Source: Stenotrophomonas sp. Marseille-Q4652
Lineage (GTDB): Bacteria; Pseudomonadota; Gammaproteobacteria; Xanthomonadales; Xanthomonadaceae
DNA: 64,000 bases
Assembly: GCF_916618915.1 (NCBI RefSeq)
Contig: NZ_CAKAKE010000001.1
Location: 2,148,501 to 2,212,500 of the forward strand
Direction of reading: 5' to 3'
The notes under the pieces were generated by a model. It was not told the DNA's origin and searched no databases. It worked only from the letters and a program-made list of their open reading frames with translations. Position numbers and translations under genes: made by a program. Below, piece after piece: positions 39,667-48,400 of the stretch; position 1 is the stretch's first letter, and each line of letters begins with the position of its first letter.

Positions 39667-41565
39667 TCAGAACCCGCAGAAACAGTAGGCCAGCGACCGC
39701 ACGGGTGCGCCATTGCGGTCCTTGACCGCCTGCTCGACGAAACGCAACTGGGTGTCCATCTCCGGCAGGGTGCGCGCCAGCATCATGCGCGCCACGGCCG
39801 AGTCGGCCAGCGCCCAGCTGCCGATGCGGCTGCCGGCAAAGCCAGCCATGAACTGCGCGAACGGGCTGGCCGCCTTCTCGATGTAACGCACGCGGTACTT
39901 GCCCGGCTCGCCCAGGCTGGCGCGCTCGGCGGCATCGGCCACCGCGTCCTGCAGGCCACCGAACTCGTCGACCAGGCCGCGATCGCGGGCCTGCGCACCG
40001 CTCCACACGCGGCCACGGGCTACTTCGTCCACCGATTCGACGCTGCGGTCGCGCGCCTTGGCGACCTTGCCGGTGAAGTCGGCATAGCCCTTGTCGATCA
40101 CCGACTGGATGACCTGGCCCACAGCCGGGTCCAGCGGACGGGTCATGTCGAACGCACCGGCGAAGCGGGTGGTACCCACGCCATCGGTATGCACGCCGAT
40201 CTTGTCCAGGGCGCGGCTGAAGTTGGGAACCATGGCGAAGATGCCGATCGAGCCGGTGACGGTGGATTCGTCGGCGTAGATGCGGTCGGCGTCCATGCTG
40301 ATCCAGTAGCCACCGGACGCGGCCAGGTCACCCATGGACACCACCACCGGCTTGCCGGCCTGCTTCAGCGCGACCACCTCGCGGCGGATCTGCTCGGAGG
40401 CGAACACCTCGCCACCGGGCGAATCCACGCGCAGCACCACGGCCTTGACGTCGTCATCCTCGCGGGCGTGGCGCAGCAGCGCCGAGGTCGAGACCCCACC
40501 GATGCGGCCGGCCGGCAGGTCGCCGCCGGCGATCTCGCCCTCGGCCACCACCACTGCCACCTGCGGACGCTTGTCCAGCGGCGACTTGCGGCTGTCGACC
40601 TGGGTCAGGTAGGCATCAAGGTTGATGTTGCGGAAGCCTTCATCGGCATCGCTGTCGGCCACGCCACGCTCGGCCAGCAGCTTCTCCACTTCCTCGCGGG
40701 TCTTGAGGCCATCGACCAGCTTCTGCTGCAGGGCAAAGCGGGCCAGGTCGCCCCCGGCGGCGGCGATGCCTTCGGGCATGGTTTCGATGCCCGCAGCCAG
40801 TTCGGCCGGGTCCAGCTTGCGTGCGGCGGCGATGTCGGCCAGGTAGCGCTGCCAGACATCATTCATCCAGTACAGGTCCGCTTCCTTGGCATCGGGCGAG
40901 GCAGCATCCAGCACGTAGGGTTCGGCGGCGGATTTGTATTCGCCGACCTTGAACAGGTTCACGTCGACGCCCAGCTTTTCCTGCAGACCGGTGCGGAAGT
41001 ACTGGCGGTAGCGGCCCAGGCCCTCCAGCAGCACGCTGCCCATCGGGTCGAGGTAGACCTCGTCGGCCTGCGCGGCCAGCAGGTACTGCCACTGGCTCAT
41101 GCTCTCGCTGAAGGCCACGACCTGCTTGCCGGACCCACGCAGGGTCTGCAACGCGGCGGCGACCTCGCGCATCGAGGCAAAACCCGACGGCTGCAGTTTG
41201 TCCAGCTGCAGCAGCACGCGCTCGATCTTCTTGTCCTTCTGCGCCGCCTCCAGCGCGCGCAGCAGGTCGCGCAGCTGGATCTCGTCGGCGCCGGTGTCGC
41301 CCATCGCCTTGCCCACCGCGCGGCTCACCGGGTCGGCACTGTACTGCTCCACCAGCCGGCCTTCGGGCGCGATCACCAGGGTGGTGCGGTCCTGCAGCGG
41401 CTTGACCCCGCTGCCACGGGTGGCGGCCACGACTATCACCAGCAGCACGAAGAACAGCAGGCCGAAGAACAGCAGGTTGAGGATCAGCCGCCGGGTGAAG
41501 TTCATCACGTCCCACAGGCCGACGAAGAACGCGGCGATCGGGTTGCGACGTTGCGGGTAATTCAT
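39667..41565 (-). CDS. sppA: Signal peptide peptidase SppA, 67K type
   Basis: 632 residues with tandem protease domains, the long SppA form. It cleaves leftover signal peptides in the inner membrane. An N-terminal membrane helix (LILNLLFFGLLFFVLLVIVV, about 27-46) anchors it. The catalytic Lys is in FKVGEYKSAAEPYV (N-terminal half) and the nucleophile Ser in MGDLAASGGYWISMDAD (C-terminal half). The ATG at 41563-41565 has GGAG 8 bases upstream and is preferred to a start four codons earlier. Confidence 0.95.
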   Translation of the reverse strand: MNYPQRRNPIAAFFVGLWDVMNFTRRLILNLLFFGLLFFVLLVIVVAATRGSGVKPLQDRTTLVIAPEGRLVEQYSADPVSRAVGKAMGDTGADEIQLRDLLRALEAAQKDKKIERVLLQLDKLQPSGFASMREVAAALQTLRGSGKQVVAFSESMSQWQYLLAAQADEVYLDPMGSVLLEGLGRYRQYFRTGLQEKLGVDVNLFKVGEYKSAAEPYVLDAASPDAKEADLYWMNDVWQRYLADIAAARKLDPAELAAGIETMPEGIAAAGGDLARFALQQKLVDGLKTREEVEKLLAERGVADSDADEGFRNINLDAYLTQVDSRKSPLDKRPQVAVVVAEGEIAGGDLPAGRIGGVSTSALLRHAREDDDVKAVVLRVDSPGGEVFASEQIRREVVALKQAGKPVVVSMGDLAASGGYWISMDADRIYADESTVTGSIGIFAMVPNFSRALDKIGVHTDGVGTTRFAGAFDMTRPLDPAVGQVIQSVIDKGYADFTGKVAKARDRSVESVDEVARGRVWSGAQARDRGLVDEFGGLQDAVADAAERASLGEPGKYRVRYIEKAASPFAQFMAGFAGSRIGSWALADSAVARMMLARTLPEMDTQLRFVEQAVKDRNGAPVRSLAYCFCGF

Positions 41566-41646
41566 TGGGGTCTCCAAGGGACGAACAGCGGCGTTGGTAC
41601 GGGAAGGAGGATAGCCGGTGGCCTGTGCACGGACATCGGCCTGAAG

Positions 41647-43014
41647 TCAGGGGTGGCGGTGGCTCGGCACCCGGCGGCTGCTGACCGACAGGCGCCAGCC
41701 CATCATCACCGCCGCGCTGGCCAGGCCCAGGATCAGGCCGATCCACATGCCCTGCGGGCCCATGCCCAGCCCCAGGCCAAGCCCGGCGCCCAGCGGCATG
41801 CCGATGCCCCAGTAGGCGAGCATGGCGATGAACATCGGCACGCGGGTGTCCTTGAGCCCGCGCAGCGCGCCGGCACTGAGCACCTGGATGCCGTCGGGCA
41901 GTTGGAACGCGGCCGCGTACAGCAGCAGGATCGCCGCCAGCGAGGCCACACCCAGGTCATCGGTGTACAGCCGCACCACGGCGTTGTGGCCGAGCAGCAG
42001 CACGGTGATCGACAGCAGCTGGGTGACCAGCACGATCGCCACGCCCGCCCAGACCGCACGGCGCACGCCCATTCCGTCCTGGCGGCCGACCGCATGGCCG
42101 ACCCGCACCGTGGTCGCCTCGCCCACGCCCATCGGGATCATGAAACACAGCTGCGCCACGTTGATCGCGATCTGGTGCGCGGCCGCCTCGGTGGCACCGA
42201 TGCGACCGATCAGCAGCGCGGTGACGATGAACAGCCCGCCTTCCATCAGCACGGTGATGCCGATCGGCAGGCCGGTACGCAGCAGGTCGCCGATGGCGCG
42301 GCCGTCCGGGCCATCGAAACGGGCGAACAACTGCAGGTTGGCAAAGCGCCTGGTACGCGCCAGGTACAGCGCGAAGGCGCCGGCCTGCAGCCACATCGTC
42401 ACCGCCGAGGCGATGCCCAGGCCGGTGGCCCCCATTTCGGGGAAGCCGGCGCGGCCATTGGTCAGGGCCCAGCCCAGCGGCGCCAGCACCAGCAGCCCGC
42501 CAAAACCCAGCACCATCGTCGGCAGCGTCCAGTGCATGCCCTCGCTGAGGTAGCGCATGCAGAAGTACAGGGTCAGCGCCGGCACGCCCCAGCGGATCGC
42601 ATGCAGGAAGCCGGTGGCCCCGGGGATGATGTCAGGCGCGATGCCGAAGGCCGGCAGCAGCGCCGGCACCACGCTGAGGAACACGAACATGCCGGCCGAC
42701 AGCAGCAGCGACAGCCACAGGGCCTGCCGGAACAGCGGGCCGATGCGCTCGTGTCGGCCGCCGCCGTTGAGCTGCGACACCGAGGCGGTGAGCGAGATCA
42801 GGGTGCCGATCGGCACCAGCATCGGCAGCCACAGCAGCGCCGTACCGATGCTGACCGCGGCAAAGGTATCGGTGCTGTGGTGGCCGGCAATGACGTTGTC
42901 GACGAAGGAGATCAGGCCGGTGGAAACATGCCCCAGGACCAGGGGCAGGGCCAGCAGCCCGGTCTTCCGCACTTCCCCGAGGAAGCGTGGACGGGCAGGA
43001 GCAAGCAGGGACAT
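41647..43014 (-). CDS. MATE-family multidrug efflux transporter (NorM-like)
   Basis: 455 residues with 12 hydrophobic helices in two similar halves. It exports cationic drugs in exchange for Na+ or H+. Seen are LPLVLGHVSTGLISFVDNVI in the first helix pair, typical of NorM, and MPMGVGEATTVRVGHAVGRQ in the second half. Length is normal. It lies 81 bases upstream of sppA on the same strand, without evidence of coupling. Substrates cannot be predicted. Confidence 0.92.
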   Translation of the reverse strand: MSLLAPARPRFLGEVRKTGLLALPLVLGHVSTGLISFVDNVIAGHHSTDTFAAVSIGTALLWLPMLVPIGTLISLTASVSQLNGGGRHERIGPLFRQALWLSLLLSAGMFVFLSVVPALLPAFGIAPDIIPGATGFLHAIRWGVPALTLYFCMRYLSEGMHWTLPTMVLGFGGLLVLAPLGWALTNGRAGFPEMGATGLGIASAVTMWLQAGAFALYLARTRRFANLQLFARFDGPDGRAIGDLLRTGLPIGITVLMEGGLFIVTALLIGRIGATEAAAHQIAINVAQLCFMIPMGVGEATTVRVGHAVGRQDGMGVRRAVWAGVAIVLVTQLLSITVLLLGHNAVVRLYTDDLGVASLAAILLLYAAAFQLPDGIQVLSAGALRGLKDTRVPMFIAMLAYWGIGMPLGAGLGLGLGMGPQGMWIGLILGLASAAVMMGWRLSVSSRRVPSHRHP

Positions 43015-43160
43015 GGGATGACCTGGCGACTGCGGCGCGCCGAACAGCGCGGGTACCGGGTCGCGGCAGCCGGCTATCTTACCCGGCCTGGCCCGCCGAC
43101 CGGCATCGCCGGCGCTGCAATGGCGTGTTGCGGTTCAAGCTTGCACGCCGTATCGCAGGA

Positions 43161-43766
43161 TCAGCGCACGACCTGCGCCTGCAGCCAGGCATCGCGGTTG
43201 GCGGCGGTGGTGGCCAGCAGGCCGGCCCGCACGCGCTCGCGGTCCTGCGGTGGGGTGCGCTGGGAGAGCAGCACCAGCTGCTGCAGCTGCTTTTCATCGA
43301 GCTGACGGAGCAGGGCCAGCATCGGCCCGCGCTGGCCGTCGGGCAGGTAGCCCAGCAGCGGCTGCAGCTTGGGCCAGGCCGCACCCAGCCGCGGGCCCAG
43401 CCGCCAGCCATCGCGGTACAGGCGGTCCTGGTTGCGGAACTGCACCTGCAGCGCCGAACGCCGATCGCCCGGCAGCGCCGCGTACGCGGCCGCGGCGTGG
43501 CGGACCCGCTGCCGCTCGGATTCGTCCAGTGCCCGCCAGGCGGCGTATTGCATCCGCAGTTCGCGCTGCTGCGCCGGGGTCAGCGTGGACCAGTCCGGGA
43601 CCGCGCGCGGCGCGGGGGCAACCGCGGCCGGGGTTTGGCTGGCCCCGGACACGGTTGCCGGCAGCGGCGGCGCGGCGTGGGCCACCGGTACCAGCAGCAG
43701 GGCCGCCAGCAGGGCCAGCAGGGCCAGCAGGGCCAGCAGGGCCAGCAGCAACTTATTCGTCGGCAT
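43161..43766 (-). CDS. Exported DUF3106-family protein
   Basis: 201 residues. The signal peptide h-region is built of repeated Leu-Leu-Ala units (about residues 6-25), followed by a cut near AHAAPP. The mature part has repeated W-x-x-L-x-P-x-Q-R motifs of DUF3106: PDWSTLTPAQQRELRMQYAAW, then DESERQRVRHAAAAYAALPG and GPRLGAAWPKLQPLLGYLPD. Its ATG lies 14 bases inside the preceding gene's 3' end, so the two are coupled. DUF3106 proteins often accompany sigma/anti-sigma pairs in xanthomonads; function unknown. Confidence 0.82.
   Translation of the reverse strand: MPTNKLLLALLALLALLALLAALLLVPVAHAAPPLPATVSGASQTPAAVAPAPRAVPDWSTLTPAQQRELRMQYAAWRALDESERQRVRHAAAAYAALPGDRRSALQVQFRNQDRLYRDGWRLGPRLGAAWPKLQPLLGYLPDGQRGPMLALLRQLDEKQLQQLVLLSQRTPPQDRERVRAGLLATTAANRDAWLQAQVVR
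43704..43748. repeat. 9-bp tandem repeat inside a signal-peptide coding region
   Basis: Four perfect copies of GGCCAGCAG (43713-43748) and one imperfect copy before them. On the minus strand they encode Leu-Leu-Ala units of the DUF3106 protein's hydrophobic core. Confidence 0.85.
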
Positions 43767-44745
43767 CGACGGTCTCCAGGCCGGCGGCGGCCGGTTCCGG
43801 CCGGCTCGGTTGGGTGTTGGATTCGTCCACCGGCAACGGCCCACCGGCCGCGAACCAGGCGTGGAAGTCGGCCTCGGGCACCAGCGCCAGGTCCGGATCG
43901 CGCAGCATTGCCGCATCGGCCGGATGCAGCTCGACCGAGGCGGCAGCCGGCATACTGCTGTCAGCCAGTTCCTCCACCAGCACCGGCCCGACCTCGGAGA
44001 CCGCGCCCTCGCGTGCCGGAGGCGGGGGATCCCCCAGGTCCGGCCCCTGGCCTGCGCCGCGCCACCACAGCACGGCGGCGATGAGCGCCAGCAGGACCGG
44101 CACCGCGACCCACAACGCACGGCGGCCCATGACCGGGCGCCGCGCGGAACGGCGGGGCGCGGCGGGCTTGGCCGGAGGTGGGGCTTTGGCAGGTTCGGCC
44201 GATGGCGGGGCAAACACGGACTCGCGCACCGTCGCCAGGCGGGCCAGCAGCGCCGGCGGAAGGTCACGCACCTGTCGTTGCACTTCCTCGGCCAGCATCC
44301 GCCAGGCCCCGGCATCGGGTTTGCCGGCGGCATCGACCGGGCAGGCACGGGTCAGCGCCATGCGGTAGGCATCCAGGTCGGCACCCACTACCGCCGCGGC
44401 CTGCTCCTCGTCCAGCCCGGCGCCGATGCGCAGCAACAGCGCCAGGCGGTCAACCGGGCCAAGCAGGCCCAGGTGGGTCAGTTCCTGGCTCCACTGGCCG
44501 CCAGCCTGACCGGCCGGGACCGCCGCCAGGCGGCTCCAGAACCGCTGCGGCCACTCGGCCATGGGGACGTCGGCAGCGCGGGCGGCGAAGGCACGCATGG
44601 CGGCGGCGACAGCCTGCAGCCCGGCTTCCCCGGAACTGCCATGCTGGAGCGCGGCCACCACGGCGGCGCGGCGCTCGACTCCGCGCAGGAAGGCAGAAAG
44701 GGCACTGGCCGCAGCCGGCGGGAGGGGGGCGGGAACAGCGCTCAT
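43753..44745 (-). CDS. Membrane protein with sigma-factor region-4-like N-terminal half
   Basis: 330 residues. The N-terminal part is soluble: FLRGVERRAAVVAALQHG resembles sigma-70-like helical regions, and LALLLRIGAGLDEEQAAAVV (about 101-120) resembles the region-4 HTH of ECF sigma factors. After a Pro/Ala/Lys linker there is one membrane helix (209-228) and a 100-residue tail, presumably periplasmic. This sigma-like/anti-sigma-like hybrid layout is followed by a DUF3106 gene. The ATG at 44743-44745 has GGAG 9 bases upstream. Its regulatory role is inferred only from similarity. Confidence 0.65.
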   Translation of the reverse strand: MSAVPAPLPPAAASALSAFLRGVERRAAVVAALQHGSSGEAGLQAVAAAMRAFAARAADVPMAEWPQRFWSRLAAVPAGQAGGQWSQELTHLGLLGPVDRLALLLRIGAGLDEEQAAAVVGADLDAYRMALTRACPVDAAGKPDAGAWRMLAEEVQRQVRDLPPALLARLATVRESVFAPPSAEPAKAPPPAKPAAPRRSARRPVMGRRALWVAVPVLLALIAAVLWWRGAGQGPDLGDPPPPAREGAVSEVGPVLVEELADSSMPAAASVELHPADAAMLRDPDLALVPEADFHAWFAAGGPLPVDESNTQPSRPEPAAAGLETVDADE

Positions 44746-45167
44746 TGGAACTCCATCATCCGCGGAATGATAACGATCCCGCTCCGGCGACAGACCGCGC
44801 ATGGCGCGCGTTCCCCGGATTTGCTGAACGGGGGACGCAGGGCCATACCCCTTACTTGTGCACAGCGTCAATACGTCGGAGCGGATTTTCCTCAAATCAC
44901 ACGCCATCACGTTCCTTCAACAATGTTTCACAGACAAGTTGTTGAATTTGAAGTAATTTTCCATGTGGCTATTTTTTGACCAAGTCAAGGCAAAGGCTTG
45001 TGTTGACGCCCTTGCGGCGTGGAGCAGACCCGTGATGCACAGACTTATCCACAATTTTTGTGGATAAGCGAAAATCTTCAACTGTGACGGCTGTTTACAT
45101 TCCATTTATGGCTGCGGCAGGAGATACGCGCTGCAAGTGAAGGCGGCCTCGCCGGTACACTGGCGCG
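44746..45167. other. 422-bp intergenic region, AT-rich in its centre
   Basis: This gap between divergently transcribed genes has an AT-rich core (about 44880-45115), unlike its surroundings. It contains a pair of inverted DnaA boxes (45045-45067) and the near-palindrome TTGACCAAGTCAA (about 44977-44989). It must also hold promoters for priA and the sigma-like gene. No ORF with a convincing RBS was found. Confidence 0.7.
45044..45068. promoter_or_regulatory. Two perfect inverted DnaA boxes
   Basis: TTATCCACA at 45045-45053 and its reverse complement TGTGGATAA at 45059-45067 are both consensus DnaA R-boxes. They face each other across ATTTT and extend by one pair to CTTATCCACA/TGTGGATAAG. Position is 100 bases before priA. 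As RNA the same sequence would form a 10-bp hairpin. Confidence 0.75.
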
Positions 45168-47348
45168 ATGCCCGACCCCCGCCCGACCCTGCGCGTCGCC
45201 CTGCCGGTTCCGCTGCCGCAGTTGTTTGACTACCTGCCCCCCGAGGGCCCCCGTGCACAGGAATCGGACATCGGTCGCCGGGTCCGGGTGCCGTTCGGGC
45301 CGCGCGAGCTGGTCGGGGTGGTGGCCGGAATCGGCCAGGCGGAAGCGGACGCCCCGCTGCGCCCGGCACTGGATTGGGCCGACCCGACGCCGCTGCTGGT
45401 CGGCGAGCTGTCCGCCTCGCTGCGCTGGCTGGCCCGCTACACCCATGCGCCGCTGGGCGAGGTCGTGGCCACCGCCCTGCCGGCCCCGCTGCGCCGCGGC
45501 GAGCCGCTGGCCGACACCCAGCGCTGGGGCTGGCAACTGACCGGACAGGGCCTGGCCCAGCTGCCGCGGCTGCGCAGCGGCACCCGCCCGCAGCGGCTGG
45601 CGAGCCTGCTCGCCGACGGCGCGTTGGACGAGGACCGGCTGGACACTGTCATGGAGGACTGGCGCAGTGCTGCGCGGGCACTGGAAAAGAACGGCCGCGC
45701 CGAACGGGTTCCACTGGCTGCTGCCACGCCACCACCGGCCCCGCCCTCGCCGCTGCAGCCCAACGACCAGCAGCAGGCCGCGATCGACGCCATTGCCGCC
45801 GCCAGCGGCTTCCAGCCATTCCTGCTCGATGGCGTCACCGGCAGCGGCAAGACCGAGGTCTACCTGCAGGCCATCGCCGCCTGCGTGGCCCGGGGCCGGC
45901 AGGCACTGGTGCTGGTGCCCGAGATCGGCCTGACCCCGCAAACCCTGGCCCGCTTCCGCAACCGTCTCGGCGTGCCGGTGCATGCACTGCATTCGGGACT
46001 GGGCGATGGCGAACGCGCCCGGGTCTGGGCGGCGGCCTGGCGTGGCGAGGCCCAGGTCATCGTCGGCACCCGCTCCGCGGTGTTCACGCCCTTGCCGCGG
46101 GCCGGGCTGATCGTGGTCGACGAGGAACACGATGGCAGCTACAAGCAGCAGGACGGCATCCGCTACCACGCCCGCGACTTCGCCCTGGTGCGCGGCAAGG
46201 CGCTGGACGTGCCGGTGATCCTCGGCAGCGCCACGCCCTCATTGGAGACCCTGCACAACGCCCGTGCCGGCCGTTACCGGCACCTGCGGCTGAAACAGCG
46301 CGCGGGCGAGGCCCGGCCGCCGGCGGTGCGGGTGATCGACGTGCGCAAGCGCCCGCTGCGCGACGGGCTCTCGCCCGAGGTGCTGGCCGGCATCACCCAG
46401 CACCTGCAGGCCGGCAGCCAGGTGCTGGTGTTCAAGAACCGCCGCGGCTATGCGCCGGCACTGCTGTGCCACGACTGCGGCTGGACCGCGCCGTGCAAGC
46501 GCTGCGATGCCTCGATGACCGTGCACGGCGCCGGCCGCCGCCTGCAGTGCCACCACTGCGGCGCGCGCCAGCCGGTGCCGCTGGCCTGCCCGGACTGCGC
46601 CAGCCTGGCGCTGCAGCCGCAGGGCATCGGTACCGAGCGGCTTGAAGAACGCCTGCTGGCCGAATTCCCCGACGTCCCGGTCCTGCGCATCGATCGCAGC
46701 ACCACGGCCCGGCGCGATGCGCTGGAACAGACCCTGGCTACGCTCGGTGACCAGTCCGGCATCCTGGTAGGCACCCAGATCCTGGCCAAGGGCCACGACC
46801 TGCCGCGGCTGACCCTGGTGGTGGTGGTCGGCATCGATGAAGGCCTGTTCTCGGCCGACTTCCGCGCCAGCGAAAAGCTGGCCCAGCAGCTGATCCAGGT
46901 CGCCGGGCGCGCCGGCCGCGCCGAGCGCCCGGGTGAGGTCTGGCTGCAGACCCACCATCCGGGCAACGCGCTGCTGGCCACGCTGATCAATGGCGGCTAC
47001 CACGCCTTTGCCGATGCCGAACTGGCCCAGCGCGAAGCCGCCGGCTTCCCGCCCTTCAGCCACCTGGCGCTGTTGCGCGCCGAGGCCAAGCAGGTGGAAG
47101 TGGCCAATGCCTTCCTCGCCGCGGTACGCGCGCACTTGCCGGCGGACCCGGCGATCGAGGCCCATGGACCGATGCCGGCACCGATGCCGCGTCGCGCCGG
47201 CTTCCAGCGCACCCAGTTGCTGCTGTCGGCCGCCCAGCGTCCGCCGCTGCACCAGGTACTGGACCCGCTGGTACCGGCCATCCACGCCCTGCCCGAGGCG
47301 CGCCGCGTGCGCTGGTCACTGGACGTGGACCCGGTCGACCTCTACTGA
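45168..47348 (+). CDS. priA: Primosomal replication-restart helicase PriA
   Basis: 726 residues. This 3'-5' helicase recognises stalled forks and loads the replisome. An N-terminal DNA-binding domain (1-105) precedes the helicase core with GVTGSGKTEVYLQAI (Walker A), VDEEHDGSYKQQDG (DEEH box) and LGSATPSLE. The zinc module has paired CxxC motifs: CHDCGWTAPCKRC and CHHCGARQPVPLACPDC (eight Cys). VAGRAGRAERPGE is motif VI. Length is normal. Upstream lies the DnaA-box region. Confidence 0.97.
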   Translation: MPDPRPTLRVALPVPLPQLFDYLPPEGPRAQESDIGRRVRVPFGPRELVGVVAGIGQAEADAPLRPALDWADPTPLLVGELSASLRWLARYTHAPLGEVVATALPAPLRRGEPLADTQRWGWQLTGQGLAQLPRLRSGTRPQRLASLLADGALDEDRLDTVMEDWRSAARALEKNGRAERVPLAAATPPPAPPSPLQPNDQQQAAIDAIAAASGFQPFLLDGVTGSGKTEVYLQAIAACVARGRQALVLVPEIGLTPQTLARFRNRLGVPVHALHSGLGDGERARVWAAAWRGEAQVIVGTRSAVFTPLPRAGLIVVDEEHDGSYKQQDGIRYHARDFALVRGKALDVPVILGSATPSLETLHNARAGRYRHLRLKQRAGEARPPAVRVIDVRKRPLRDGLSPEVLAGITQHLQAGSQVLVFKNRRGYAPALLCHDCGWTAPCKRCDASMTVHGAGRRLQCHHCGARQPVPLACPDCASLALQPQGIGTERLEERLLAEFPDVPVLRIDRSTTARRDALEQTLATLGDQSGILVGTQILAKGHDLPRLTLVVVVGIDEGLFSADFRASEKLAQQLIQVAGRAGRAERPGEVWLQTHHPGNALLATLINGGYHAFADAELAQREAAGFPPFSHLALLRAEAKQVEVANAFLAAVRAHLPADPAIEAHGPMPAPMPRRAGFQRTQLLLSAAQRPPLHQVLDPLVPAIHALPEARRVRWSLDVDPVDLY

Positions 47349-47396
47349 GCCGCGGGCATCGCCGGCCTCATGCCGGTCGCGATGCCCGAGGTTTGA

Positions 47397-48263
47397 TCAA
47401 CCGGCCGGCCTGGCCTTGCGCGCACGCGCCCGCGTGGCCGGCTTCTTCTTCGGCAGCGCGCGCATGCTGGTGGCCTTGCCTTCCTTCTTCAGCTCGAACA
47501 GCTCGGTCGCCGCGATCAGGTCACTGAGCTTGCGGTAGCCGTAATTGCGCGAGTCGAACGAAGCCCGGTTGGCGATCTGGTTGCCGACCGCGCTCAGCGA
47601 GGCCCAGCCCTGCTCGTCGGCCGCCGCATCCATCGCCCCGCGCAGCAGATTGAGCAGGCGCGCATCGCTGCGCAGCTCGTTGCCGGTGCGCGGCTGGATC
47701 GGTCGCTGCGGGGGTTCGCTCGCGGGCGGCACGGCCTGCTCGTTGCCATGGCCGTTGCCCGATCCCTGGCGAGCGGACTCTGTGTTTTCGGATTCCGCCA
47801 CCGCGTGTTCGTCGTCGCTCCCGTCCTGGCCCAGCGCCTCGAGGTAGGTGAATTTCGAGCACGCGTTGACGAACGGCAGCGGCGTCTTCTGCTCGCCAAA
47901 GCCATACACCTTGACCCCGTCGGTCAGCAGCCGCATCACCAGCGGGGTGAAGTCGGCATCGCTGGAGACGATCGCAAAACCGTCGAGGTTGCGCGCGTAC
48001 AGCAGGTCCATCGCGTCGATCACCATCGCCATGTCCGAGGCGTTCTTGCCCTTGGAATAGGCGAACTGCTGGATCGGACGTATCGCGTACTCGTGCAGCA
48101 CCGCTTCCCAGCTCTTCAGGTGGGGGCTCTTCCAGTTGCCGTAGGCGCGGCGCACGTTGGCCACGCCATGCCGCGCCACTTCGGCGAGGATCTCGTCGAC
48201 CTTGGCGGCCGGTGCGTTGTCGGCATCGATCAGCAGGGCGATGCGCTTGTCGGATTCGCTCAC
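47397..48263 (-). CDS. NYN-domain protein with C-terminal OST-HTH (LabA/DUF88 family)
   Basis: 288 residues from a GTG start with GGAGG 5 bases upstream. The N-terminal NYN/PIN-like nuclease domain keeps the acidic residues: LLIDADNAPAAK, SDMAMVIDAMDLLY and IVSSDADFTPLV. A Ser/Gly/Gln-rich linker (about 165-205) leads to an OST-HTH/LOTUS domain (about 205-270: LLNLLRGAMDAAADEQGWAS, YGYRKLSDLIAATELFEL). The tail is basic (PKKKPATRARARKARPAG). The combination suggests RNA binding and cleavage. Such proteins are widespread but their targets are largely unknown. Confidence 0.9.
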   Translation of the reverse strand: MSESDKRIALLIDADNAPAAKVDEILAEVARHGVANVRRAYGNWKSPHLKSWEAVLHEYAIRPIQQFAYSKGKNASDMAMVIDAMDLLYARNLDGFAIVSSDADFTPLVMRLLTDGVKVYGFGEQKTPLPFVNACSKFTYLEALGQDGSDDEHAVAESENTESARQGSGNGHGNEQAVPPASEPPQRPIQPRTGNELRSDARLLNLLRGAMDAAADEQGWASLSAVGNQIANRASFDSRNYGYRKLSDLIAATELFELKKEGKATSMRALPKKKPATRARARKARPAG

Positions 48264-48400
48264 GTTGGCCTCCGGGCCCGGGTCTGCACGCAGTATCGGA
48301 CGCAGCCAGCGACGACGCCACGCTGGCGTGGAGGGAGCGTGACAGCCCCCCGCAGGCGCGCCGTTAGCATCGGCGGGCAACGTCCCTTTACGGAGCAGGC

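Noticed and set aside
39538..43305. 1255-codon open frame on the plus strand
   Set aside because: It runs antisense through sppA and the MATE gene. Its composition (His/Gln/Arg-rich, no domains) is that of a GC-rich shadow frame, and it has no RBS.
45044..45068. Chromosomal origin oriC
   Set aside because: Only two DnaA boxes were found and no dnaA, dnaN, rpmH or parAB genes are nearby; kept as a DnaA-site finding only.
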